Shown here: positions 32,213-41,534 of the stretch, in pieces | Layout: every line of letters starts with the position of its first letter | Numbering within the stretch: position 1 is the first letter of the stretch | Source: Paulinella micropora | Taxonomy: Eukaryota > Cercozoa > Imbricatea > Euglyphida | Reading direction: 5' to 3' | NCBI GenBank assembly: GCA_009731375.1 | Contig: BJOX01000080.1 | Coordinates: 645,017-686,550 of the forward strand | DNA length: 41,534 nt | Position numbers and translations under genes: made by a program | Notes under the pieces: generated by a model | What the model saw: only the letters and a program-made list of their open reading frames with translations | What the model was told of the DNA's origin: nothing | The model's database searches: none

Positions 32213-33272
32213 TTAAACTTTAAAAAAATCACACTGTTCCCACTGTGTGCTGTGATTGAGGCCAATATTAAAACCTAAATCTAGTGCATCTATTTTGCAT
32301 TGCTGAACGTGCGACTTAAAGCGCGCATGATAAACAAATTTCTTTGCGCAGTAGTCGCACCTGTGATTATAGTTTTTGAAGTCGTAACCACGAGATCTGA
32401 GCTCATGAACGCGGTATGTAGTGTGCAGAAGCTCATGCAGCCATGTTCTTCTGCGCGTGTTGCGCTTGAAGAACAAGTGAGAATGCATGAGATTCAGCGA
32501 CTCAAGTGATTGGCAAGTAAACCAGTACAAGGTACCCCACTTGGTCAAAAAATGGAACGTGATAGACAGTGAGATGAACGTATGGAGTAATCCAGTCTTC
32601 TGTGTAAAGAGTGGTGGGGCCGACATCAGCACGCAAAAGAATGGTACCATCCTCTCTTGTTACTTGCTTTTTGCGTCTACCCGTCCCATGTATCTCCCAT
32701 TTATTTGTCCAAATAATAGGAGAAGTTGGGTCCGGGCCCGCAAAATCCCAATCACCGGAGACGATATATGGATGATGTGTTTGCGCTTGAGGCGTGCACA
32801 TTTTCCGGAAAATATTTCTAGTCTCCTGACCCCACGCTTTAGCGTCAGCTTCAGTAAAAAGAGTACGAGCATTAATTTTCAAAAACTGTGCCCACCAGGC
32901 TGCCCAGAACGTCTTAATTCTAGCCCAGCGGCCGGGAGCGATCAGATCTTGAAATGTGATGTCTTCGTCAAATACTGCCTGAAACAAAGTTCGCAAAGGC
33001 TGGCCTCTGTCTAACCCAAACCATTGCCATGAACCTTTACCACCTCATTCCAAACGAGGCTGATAAAAGCGAAAGCCGCTTATAGCAGGCCCCGAACGTC
33101 GTTTGTTTTTATTACTGACTATATCAGCAAATTCTTGCAAACGAGTTGGTTGCTTATAGAAACGGTGACTGGAATCAATATGGATTCCCCATTTTGTTTC
33201 CGGCACTGTTATTCCATATATTTCATATATAATTATCTGGAATATATTTAGAATATTAATTCGTAACCGGTA
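32213..33272 (-). pseudogene. Unrecognised broken reading frame with C2HC-type finger
   Basis: On the minus strand a frame is open from 33272. It reads VPETKWGIHIDSSHRFYKQP near 33210-33150, meets one in-frame TGA at 33047-33045 between FYQPRLE and GGKGSWQWFGLD, then continues to 32502. A shift near 32505-32515 leads to a second frame ending at 32213. That part holds CDYCAKKFVYHARFKSHVQQC, a CX2C-X12-H-X4-C finger-like motif. The middle is Trp-rich (FWAAWWAQFLK, VSGDWDFAGPDP). No ATG is found at the 5' end and no family is recognised. The TGA would be TGG with one change. Likely a decayed gene, perhaps of a mobile element; function unknown. Confidence 0.5.
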
Positions 33273-34990
33273 TTATATTTTCCGATGAGGACAACATATC
33301 CGGTGTTCACACGGAAAATCCTTAACAGTCGTAACAGCCATTTATACCGTTATTTACGGACTCAGTTGGCAATGCCAATATTCACAAACATAATTGGCAA
33401 TTACCAATATCATTTATATCAGTGTCACTTTATTAGTTCCACTAATATCGTCTCTGACCCATAGTTGTTTCGACATTTACGATGCAGTGGGAGCACGTGT
33501 TTATAAAGGTACAAACTGTTCAGAGCGCGCCCTATCTTATCCGTATTTCCATACAGACTTCAGCTAGGCACGCAGCCAGACAGACACGCGTCCAGACACG
33601 CTACTATCAGTTTCTTGTGTCTTGTTTCATTCTCATTAAAGTATTTTATCGATTTAGTCAAAGTCATTCTAATGACTAAGTATATGTTTTATTCGGCATG
33701 AATACCGTGTCGATAAGTAATAACAGGTCATGAGCCAGTCGCTCCAACTGACGTGGACAAGGCAGAATCCTTCAACCACACCGACCGTAGAAGCAACGAA
33801 GAAGACAACGTACAACAACAGCGGGGAAGGGGTGAGCTCGCCGGAGCAACAGACCGCGTAAGCTACTGTTTCTGTACAATTCAACCATAGTTCTGATCTA
33901 ACCAGACACAGGCCAGTGGCACACGATGTGCAACAAAGTATTTCCGTCCGTAGTGTTTCCGTCCGTAGTATTTCCGTCTGCAGTATTTCCGTCCGTCCGA
34001 AACAACGACAATAACGACAGCGACGAGGGGTGGTGAGTTCCAACGACCGGAACAACAGACCGCAGAAGCTACTGTCTTATTGTTAATGAACTGGAGCAAC
34101 GTCAAGCCGACGTCTCCCACCGAATCAACGAATTATATATCACTGCTACCTTACTGCAACTGTACCGTATGGCAGTGGGAGCAACTCTACGACGACCAAC
34201 GCCCCCTACTGCTGCTGAACGACGATCAACTCCTACAAGCAGTGCTGACGTCGCCTTCCCAAGCATCTTTATCACTCCCGTGCCCATCCATGGCTCTTCG
34301 TCTGATCTGCCGACTTATCTGGGACCCTGGAACACCAACACATACAACTAGCCTTGGCGACGTCTCTCTTTTGGCCTTCGCTTTAGTGTGTTTTCGTCAT
34401 AAACACACACAAAAAAGATGAGAGCAATCTCGCCCTTGGCATTCAACTTGACGCGGCCGTGCTCTCTTCGGCCTTGCGCAACTACTTCCTCTTCCTCTCC
34501 ACCGATCATCAGCTAAGTCCCCTTTCAGCTCATTACAACATTCATTCTCCCTTCTTACTATCTCTAATTTTCACTCTAACACTATCCTTCTTAAGCTTAT
34601 CATTTATTTTATATATTCTTGTCTACATACACCTACTTGTCTTTCTTATCCCTTATTGACCCTACCTCTCTGTCTACCTACCCTTACTTTACGCAACTAC
34701 CCCTTGATTCTAGACACGTCGCGACCAGACTTCAACGTGAGAATTATGATAGGCAGAATAGGCAACTATAAATTCAGGACAAAGAAACACAGAACGACAA
34801 GACAAAGCAAGAAGCAAAGACAGAATTAGCAAAAGCATAATAGGAGACACAATAACAATAGAATAAGAAACAGAAAGACTCAGAAACAAAGAAAGAATAG
34901 ATTGAACAGACAGATATAAAATCATCAGACACAGACATACAGACCATCTCCAACAACATTCATCCATCTTATCCCATTTTCACACACACC
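33273..34990. other. No gene seen; local duplications
   Basis: A ~200 base step repeats: GGAGCAACAGACCGCGTAAGC (near 33841, written without its last base in the count) resembles GGAACAACAGACCGCAGAAG (near 34050), each followed by CTACTGT. Between them lie four TATTTCCGTCCG-type units. Short frames on both strands show no domain. Confidence 0.45.
33935..33998. repeat. Tandem 15-mer, about four units
   Basis: Units of the form GTATTTCCGTCCGTA with small changes. Confidence 0.75.
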
Positions 34991-35450
34991 ACACAATTTG
35001 TTCCCATGCATTTAGACAGATATTTCACAACTCTCCAATGCATTTCCACACATACAAACACATTCATTGCTTGGTATTCCTTGTGTAAACATGCATTTTC
35101 ACCAGCATACAAAACATGATATGCACTGTGATATGGACAACACAGTCATTTTCACGCGAACTTTTTCACATAGCACCCTCACTAACAATCACTACACCTT
35201 CTTTATTGTGCATACAACAACACAGACACAACATCCACATTGTATGATAGCTTGTTCTTCATACATCATTCATTGTACATCACTCCACAAACAGAAAAGA
35301 TACACACAAAGCATGAACAATATACATACAAAGAGATCATATGAAATAAAAGTAATAGTATGTAAAAAAAATAGTGTTAAAGTGAAGATAATAATAAATT
35401 ATTAGTAACTCTAAAAATAATTACATAACATTACATTATATTACAATAAA
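34991..35450. other. AC/AT-rich sequence, no gene
   Basis: Low-complexity CACA/ATAC-rich sequence; a 112-codon frame has His/Thr-rich composition only. Confidence 0.4.
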
Positions 35451-35454
35451 ATAG

Positions 35455-35870
35455 CAGACAGACAGACAGACAGACCAGCACAAGCAGGCAGACAGACGAG
35501 ACAGACAGAAAAGACATGTAATGGAAATAAATAAATAATAAATAATAAGTAAATAATAAATAAAAAGATAGCACTACGCAATATGAATAAGCATGGACCA
35601 AAAGTACATTGGAAGCATAACAACAACGATGAAACTCACATTATACGAAATGAAAGCAAAGAAGAAGAAGAAGAAAAAGAAGAAGAAGAAGAAGAAGAAG
35701 AAGAAGAAGAAGAAGAAGAAGAAAAAGATCTATCTATGTCTCTTCTAACTCTTTCTATCTCTCTATCTATCTCTTTCTATCTATCTCTTTCTATCTCTCT
35801 ACTCTTTCTATCTATCTCTCTATCTATGCCTATGTATATCTGACTATCCCACTCTATATATCTCGCTCTA
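35455..35870. repeat. CAGA, AATA, GAA and TCTA simple repeats
   Basis: (CAGA)n at 35456-35474, AAATAAAT-type repeats at 35527-35565, (GAA)n at 35658-35725 and TCTA/TCTC runs from 35729. Confidence 0.9.
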
Positions 35871-36477
35871 TGTATTCCTTTCTCTCTCTCTATAATTTCT
35901 CTTTTCTCTCAGCCAATATCCATCACGTACTACCCTTAAGCTATTAACTACCATCACCTCCCTTAAGCTTGGCCCACTCCACAACTAAATTGAACAGCCA
36001 GATCCTTTGCCCGTGCTGCCCGGCCCCACCAATCCCGTCCTTACCCGTATGAACATTGCTGTTCGGTGAATGCCCTCGACTTTCTATGCTTGCGCCCTTC
36101 GGCCCAGCCTTCTCACCAACAACTTCCCGGACTTTACCCAACACCCGTCGTGCGTGCAACAAGGCCAAAAAGCCTCAAGAAGACGGACAAGTCACCGCTC
36201 TCTCTCTCTCTCTCTATCTCTCTCCCTCTCTTTCTTTGTGACTTTTTTTTGGCTAACTTCAGCCCGTTCCGCCCCAGTCCCAGTAACTATGCTCAGTAAT
36301 TGTGTTGATAGTATAGCATTCAAGTAGTATAGGGTCGCACTTCGGCACACTTTTTCACGACATACCACCCGCCACACAGGGACACACACCGGCCGCCCCG
36401 CGGGGACAAAATGGCAACAAATATTAATATTTAAAATAATACCGTTAAAATATAAAGACACATACACTAGATACAGG
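35871..36477. other. Left flank of the viral-like region
   Basis: No supportable gene. (TC)n at 36198-36232. From about 36420 the base composition drops to the AT-rich level of the polymerase region, so an element border may lie around 36300-36420; I see no proven terminal inverted repeat. Confidence 0.4.
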
Positions 36478-36756
36478 ATGACAAACGACGACACTGAAAT
36501 AAAGACAAGTCGTAGATTTACTATTTCAAAAGGATGTATTATGATAAAGAATAATGAAAAGAGACCGATGGTAAAAGTTCAATGGAGAGAAGGAGGTAAA
36601 ACGATGTTTAAGAGTTTTACTATTGGAAAACGAAGAACACAAGAACAAGCAATGGAAGAAGCAAAGAAATACCACGAGGAAAAAGTAAAACCAAAGTATG
36701 ATGAATGGAAAGTTAATTATGATAATGGAAAGTTAATTATGATGTGCTGTATATAA
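36478..36756 (+). CDS. Small AP2-like DNA-binding protein (putative)
   Basis: 92 codons from ATG 36478. RFTISKGCIMI, then MVKVQWREGGKTMFKSFTIG and EQAMEEAKKYHEE resemble the three strands and helix of AP2/integrase-type DNA-binding domains (strand-strand with F/W, then Ala-rich helix). Lys/Glu rich. The C-terminus repeats ESKLIM-like coding because TGGAAAGTTAATTATGA occurs twice (36707 and 36725). It lies just upstream of the DNA polymerase on the same strand and shares its AT-rich composition, so it probably belongs to the same element. Assignment is by pattern only; could be another small DNA-binding fold. Confidence 0.5.
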   Translation: MTNDDTEIKTSRRFTISKGCIMIKNNEKRPMVKVQWREGGKTMFKSFTIGKRRTQEQAMEEAKKYHEEKVKPKYDEWKVNYDNGKLIMMCCI

Positions 36757-36775
36757 TACCGAAGAAAAGTATAAG

Positions 36776-39700
36776 GTGGATACAACAACGGCCCAAAATT
36801 ACTTGAACCGAGTAAGAGGTGCTGTTTACTTTGAGCATCATGCTATTTCAGTAGCACCACCATTACCGCCTCAGTTTGAAGCGAAAGTGTTTGAAGCGAA
36901 AGTGAGAGAAAGAAAAGAAAGGGTGAAAGACCTGATGCGGTATGCGAACTACGAAATCAAACATGTTGATAGAAAGAAGCACGTGCTGGGTATTAATGAA
37001 AGCCAGTATTGGGTTAGGATTAGAGGCAACTTTACTTCATTCAGTATGGAAGATGTAGTAAAGTTTATTGAGATAATACTGAACGACTTTATAAAAAGAC
37101 AGAGACAAGGTAATATGGTAAGTCTAAGTATCAAGTTTGTAGATTACTATGGAGCAGTATCTACGGGTTTGAAAAAGATTAACGAGATTTCTGTCAGCGA
37201 TGTTTTAGAAAGACTGTCAGCAATATTTCAAAGCAACGAAAGCCTTTATACAGACGAAAAGGGAACTAATATGATAGGTTTAGGTTCGTTTTGAAATCTG
37301 TTGAAATGCCGACGGGAGGAACGAGGCTTCAAATAATTAATAAGTTGGATGTATATAAAAAGAGAGGGGTAATTCAAATTAATAATACAGACAACATATG
37401 CTTAGCCAGAGCAATTGTTGTAGTAAAAACAAAAATTGAAAAACACAAAAAATACAAGACAATAATGATGGGACGAAAGATACAGGAGGAGATGGCTTTG
37501 AAACTACACGAAGAAGCGAAAGTTATTCAGGATGAGTGCGGTATTCCTGAAATTAATACATTTGCTAACCACATTAAATACAATCTTGTTATTGTTGAAT
37601 TCCCTGACAAGATTGTTTATAAGACAGATTTACTTGATGAGGATGGCAAACGACTTACGAACCTTTACATACTTAAGACAGAGAACCACTACGATGCGAT
37701 AACCAATATGAAGTCTATGGTATGTAAAGAAAACTTCTGTGAGTTATGCTTAAGAGGATTTCAAAGAGACATTCTTGCGAAACAACTTGTAATATCTGCG
37801 AAACCAAAGACTGCAAGGGTATTAACGATAAAAGCCATTGGACTGATTGCTATTCGTGTAATAGAAAGTTCCCGAATACGGTATGTTTCAACAACCACAA
37901 GAAGACGAACTGTGATATCAAAGCGAAATGTCTTTCGTGCGGACTTAATTACAGGAAGAAAGATTGCAAAGCTACGCTTGCAAAAGCGTACGAACACAAA
38001 TGCGGTTATGCGAAATGCCGTAATTGTAAGGAACTGAAACAACTTGAACACCAATGTGAAATCGTGAAGAAAGACATATTACCTTTTTCAGAGAAATACA
38101 TATTCTTTGACTTTGAAGCGACACAGGATACGGGCGAACACATTGTTAATCATTCGGAAAGCCAGTATTACGATGCGAAGGAACCACCAGTTATTCATAA
38201 GAACGTTGATGATTTCTGTAAGTGGGCTTTTGAATCTAAGCACAACGGCTTTACATTCATTGCTCATAATAGTCGCGGTTATGATTGTCAGTTTATTCTT
38301 AAATGGTTAGTGGATAATGGACAAGCACCATTCGTCATTTATCAAGGCGGTAAGATAATGATGATGACTTTGAAGAAATACCGTTTCATTGATAGTCTCA
38401 GTTTCTTGACTATGCCTCTGGCTGATTTTCCTAAGACATTCGGATTGAAAGAACTTAAAAAGGGTTCTTCCCTTACTTCTTCAATACTGACAAGAATAAA
38501 AACTATGTTGGTGTGATGCCACACAAGAAGCACTACGGCTACGACACTATGAAAGATAAGAAGAGAGCGGAATTTTTAGAATGGTATGAAAGCCAAAGAA
38601 ATAGCACATTTGATATGCAGAAGGAAATCGCTGAATACTGTCATAGCGATGTTGATATATTGAGAAGGGGATGTATGGATTTTAGGAAGCAGTTTCTAGA
38701 ATTCGGTATTAACCCGTTTCGATATACAACTATTGCGAGTTGTGTTATGGCTTTGTATCGTGCTAAGTTTATGCCAGACAATTCAATTGCTGTGTTGAAG
38801 GCGGAAAAGCAAAACAGGATAACCTCTCGGGCCTGTGTTGAATGGATAGCTTACAGAAGCAGGTTAGACCAAACTGATATTAAACATGCTTTCAATGGTG
38901 GTGAGAAAATGTTTAACATAGGACAGTCAAATGTTTATGTTGATGGCTGGGACGAAAAGACGAAAACCGCTTATGAGTTTTACGGATGTCATTGGCACGG
39001 ATGCCAGAAATGCTACAACACAATAAATTGAATATGAAGAAAAATAAGACTATGGAGAACTATGTAAAAAAACAAAAGAAAGAGAAGTTTTATTAAGCAA
39101 ACTTTTTGGAGTATCAAAAGTTATTACTATCTGGGAATGTGAATGGAGATTAATGAAAACAAGTGAAAGCCTAGCGGAAGATACGAACGAACGAATTACG
39201 GAACAAGAAGGACTTAACCCACGAGAGGCGATGTTTGGGGGTAGAACGGATGCTCTAACATTGTATTGGAAAGCACGGCACAACAGCGAATACGCAAAAT
39301 ACATTGACATATGCTCTCTGTATCCTACCGTTATGTTTTACGACCTTTACCCTAGCGGGCACCACGAAATCATACGACCTAATAATGATGATGACAGAAA
39401 AGATATGAAAAACAAAATCATAAAAAGAGAATATTTCGGAGTGTCTAAGGTTAAGATGCTACCGCCTAGAAAATTACTACACCCCGTTTTACCTAAGGCG
39501 GACAGAGGTAAGCTTATGTATTACTTATGCGACAAGTGCGGAATGACTGAACAGAAAACCGAATGTAAGCACACCGATAACGAGCGAGCAATAACGGGCA
39601 CTTGGGCAACTCCTGAAATCTACAAGGCATTAGACAAAGGCTACAAGCTAATTAAGGTGTATGAGGTATGGCACTGGAAGGAGCAGAGCAGTAGCCTGTT

Positions 39701-40688
39701 CAAAGATTACATAAAAACTTTCTTAAAGGTTAAACAAGAGTCAAGCGGATATCCTGATGGATGTATTACACAGGAACAAAAAAGAAACTACATTGACAGT
39801 ATGGAAATCAAGATGGGAATTAAGATGGACGAAAACAAAATAGAAGAAAACCCAGGACGGCGAGCGGTTGCTAAGTTGTGCTTGAATAGCCTGTGGGGCA
39901 AGTTTGGTGAAAAGCAAAACAAAACTCAAAACAAAATGATTAAAGATAAAGATACCTTATACAAGTTAATGAACGATAAGTCAGTTGATAACATAAACAT
40001 AAACATTATTAACGACAAGATAATAGAAGCGAGTTATGACCTTAAACAAGATGCGGTAAGCGACCCCGTGAAAACAAATATTGTAGTTGCTTTATTTACG
40101 ACTTGCCACGCGAGGATTAGACTATATGAGATGATGGACAAACTAGACAACAGAGTTCTATACCACGATACCGACAGTGTCATATACACGACAGACTTAA
40201 CGAAAGGCGAAACAGATGTGAAAACGGGTAAGTTGTTAGGCGAATGGACGGACGAACTACACGGAGCAAAGATTATGACCTTTATCGGAGGCGGACCAAA
40301 GTGTTATGGATATGTCTTAGATAACGGCAAAGCAAGTATGAAAGTCAAAGGCTTTAGTATGAATTATGAAAACAATAAATCATTAAATTTACCAAATATG
40401 TTAAGTGTCATTAGTTGCGGACTTGGAATTAAAAACAACGACCTTATTGAGAACGGCAAGAATGAATTGTTAGAGTTGCTTAAAACTCAGGAAGAAAAAT
40501 TGATTGCTAAACGAATTGAAAAATCTGGTAAAGTTGTTATTGTAGAGAACAGCAAGATAACAAGAGACAAACAACAGAAAAAAATAACGAGCGAATACTT
40601 AGAAAAAATATTCAGCTTTACTTACACTAAAAGAAATATTATAGGTATTGTAGACAATGCGATTGAAACTAGACCATTCGGTTATTAA
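36776..40688 (+). pseudogene. polB: Protein-primed family B DNA polymerase, Polinton/virophage type, frameshifted
   Basis: Replicative polymerase of Polinton/Maverick, adintovirus or virophage-like elements. About 1300 codons in consecutive pieces: to about 37290, 37291-37780, 37746-38465, about 38466-39031 and 39075-40688. Parts in order: N-terminal domain with PTGGTRL; Cys-rich fingers (FCELCLRGF, CNICETKDC, CYSCNRKF, CLSCGLNYRKKDC); ExoI FFDFEATQ; ExoII AHNSRGYDCQFI; ExoIII YCHSDVDIL; a YEFYGCHWHGCQKCY segment typical of this group; motif A DICSLYPTVM; motif B KLCLNSLWGKFGE; motif C YHDTDSVIY. All catalytic motifs are present, broken only by small frame changes near A-rich runs (e.g. AAAAAGGG at 38457, A7 at 39066). 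No ATG is found at the 5' end in the first frame. Confidence 0.9.
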
Positions 40689-40711
40689 GCAAAAAATGAT
40701 AAAAAGATTAT

Positions 40712-41367
40712 TTATTTTTTAGCCTTTTTGCCCCTACCCTTAAAGCTTCTTATCGTATGAACACCCCTCGTCGGCTTCACTAGCTTAGTATTTACTGCCA
40801 TAGCCCCTAACAATGAAACGGGGTCAAATGCGGTTCGGTAGTTCGTGGTTAGCTTCGCAGTCTTTGCCCTTTTACCTTTTGGATTTACTTTAACTGCCAC
40901 TCTGTCAATTACTCCTTCAATTAGGTCTCTCGTGCTACTTCCTTTATTGTATGTTGTAGCCTTCACCCCAGTCTGTCGGCTTAAATCTTTTGCTATTGTG
41001 CCACCTAACGAATGACCCGTAAGCTCTACATTATCCTTACCATATTTCTTTATGACTTCATTAACCAGCTTCTGCTCTTCTTTATATCTTGGAGTTCTTT
41101 TTAATACTCCCTTCACCAATGCGACATCGGTTAGCAGGTCCCTCTTATCTGCTGAACCTCTAAATGCTACAATCGCTTTACCATCTTTTCATACACTGTT
41201 GATTTTTCTTTGCTGGCGACTGGCTTCCATACGTCAGCCCCCTTTCTATAACTAAACATTCGACAATCTTGGTGGTATCCCTTTTTCCGAAATTTTCGAT
41301 GAAGTATATGGATTTTTTTGAAAACGTGTGGAAATGAAAGGAAATGAATTCCCTGATTGCAGAACAT
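40712..41367 (-). pseudogene. Class 3 lipase-like protein, one frameshift
   Basis: Alpha/beta hydrolase, probably triacylglycerol lipase-like. The N-terminal piece (41367-about 41190) ends SKEKSTVYEK. A one-base shift at the A4 run (41186-41189) joins it to GKAIVAFRGSADKRDLLTDV and the rest. Nucleophile elbow TGHSLGGTIAKDL (GXSXG, Ser), likely catalytic Asp in TAFDPVSLLG and His in GVHTIRSF. Lys-rich C-terminus. Convergent with the polymerase, 23 bases between the two stop codons. Such lipases are known in some Polinton-like viruses and virophages, which supports one shared element, but a host origin is possible. Confidence 0.75.
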
Positions 41368-41534
41368 ATAAAAATAATATTAAAATATGTTTTTATTAAT
41401 TGTAATATACTTTAACTTCATCTTCAGAGGTGGGCAGGAACCGGTCCGACACGGTAATTTTTCTACTTTTTCATAGTCCCGGCTACCATGAATCTATGAT
41501 GATAACAATGCCGAACATGCAGAATTTGCTTTTA
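41368..41534. other. Window end, no gene seen
   Basis: AT-rich spacer to about 41420, then higher-GC sequence. The remainder of the viral-like element, including capsid genes, would lie beyond the window. Confidence 0.4.

Noticed and set aside
37761-38054. Minus-strand 97-codon frame inside PolB
   Set aside because: Lies opposite the Cys-rich finger region of the polymerase and has no domain.

Overview
This is nuclear DNA of a eukaryote, most likely a microbial one. It has spliceosomal GT-AG introns (a kinesin gene), LTR retrotransposons, TA-flanked MITEs, very long simple repeats, two group I intron-like RNA cores and an integrated Polinton/virophage-like DNA polymerase gene. I cannot name the species. 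The mix suits an alga, amoeba or other protist better than an animal or plant, and this is inference.

Region by region: 1-3.2 kb holds TTA, AGT, CA and CCTA repeats and an array of short palindromes (CAATGCATGCATTG type). 3.2-9.9 kb is a block of (GATA)n/(TATC)n microsatellite that switches strand several times. Discrete units are embedded in it, and in unit orientation most run directly into a (TATC)n tail. The commonest unit ends in a C(UUCG)G hairpin. Two copies carry all four conserved P, Q, R and S elements of a group I ribozyme just upstream of that unit. A ~400 bp unit occurs twice in inverted orientation, and three telomere-type repeats lie at one strand switch. 10.4-12.4 kb is the motor domain of a kinesin gene with two introns. 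Its 3' side is followed by two 274 bp MITEs in perfect head-to-head arrangement sharing TA dinucleotides.

13.73-21.29 kb is a complete, recently inserted Ty1/copia element on the minus strand: 311 bp LTRs with one difference seen, GCCCC target duplication, primer site matching a tRNA-Met anticodon half, gag, gag-protease and pol. 21.57-22.63 kb is a Ty3/gypsy reverse transcriptase/RNase H fragment, and 22.63-27.72 kb is a decayed second copia of a related family on the plus strand. Both copias change frame by -1 at the same aligned site between protease and pol, which points to programmed frameshifting. 29.75-31.89 kb is an unrecognised, intron-containing gene. 32.2-33.27 kb is an unrecognised broken minus-strand reading frame with a C2HC-type finger.

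36.3 kb to the end looks like one side of a Polinton/Maverick, virophage or Polinton-like virus integration: a small AP2-like DNA-binding protein gene, a protein-primed family B DNA polymerase broken by several small frameshifts, and a class 3 lipase on the opposite strand, also frameshifted. The rest of that element is outside the window. The single-base frame breaks near homopolymers in several genes could be real decay or assembly error; raw reads would decide.
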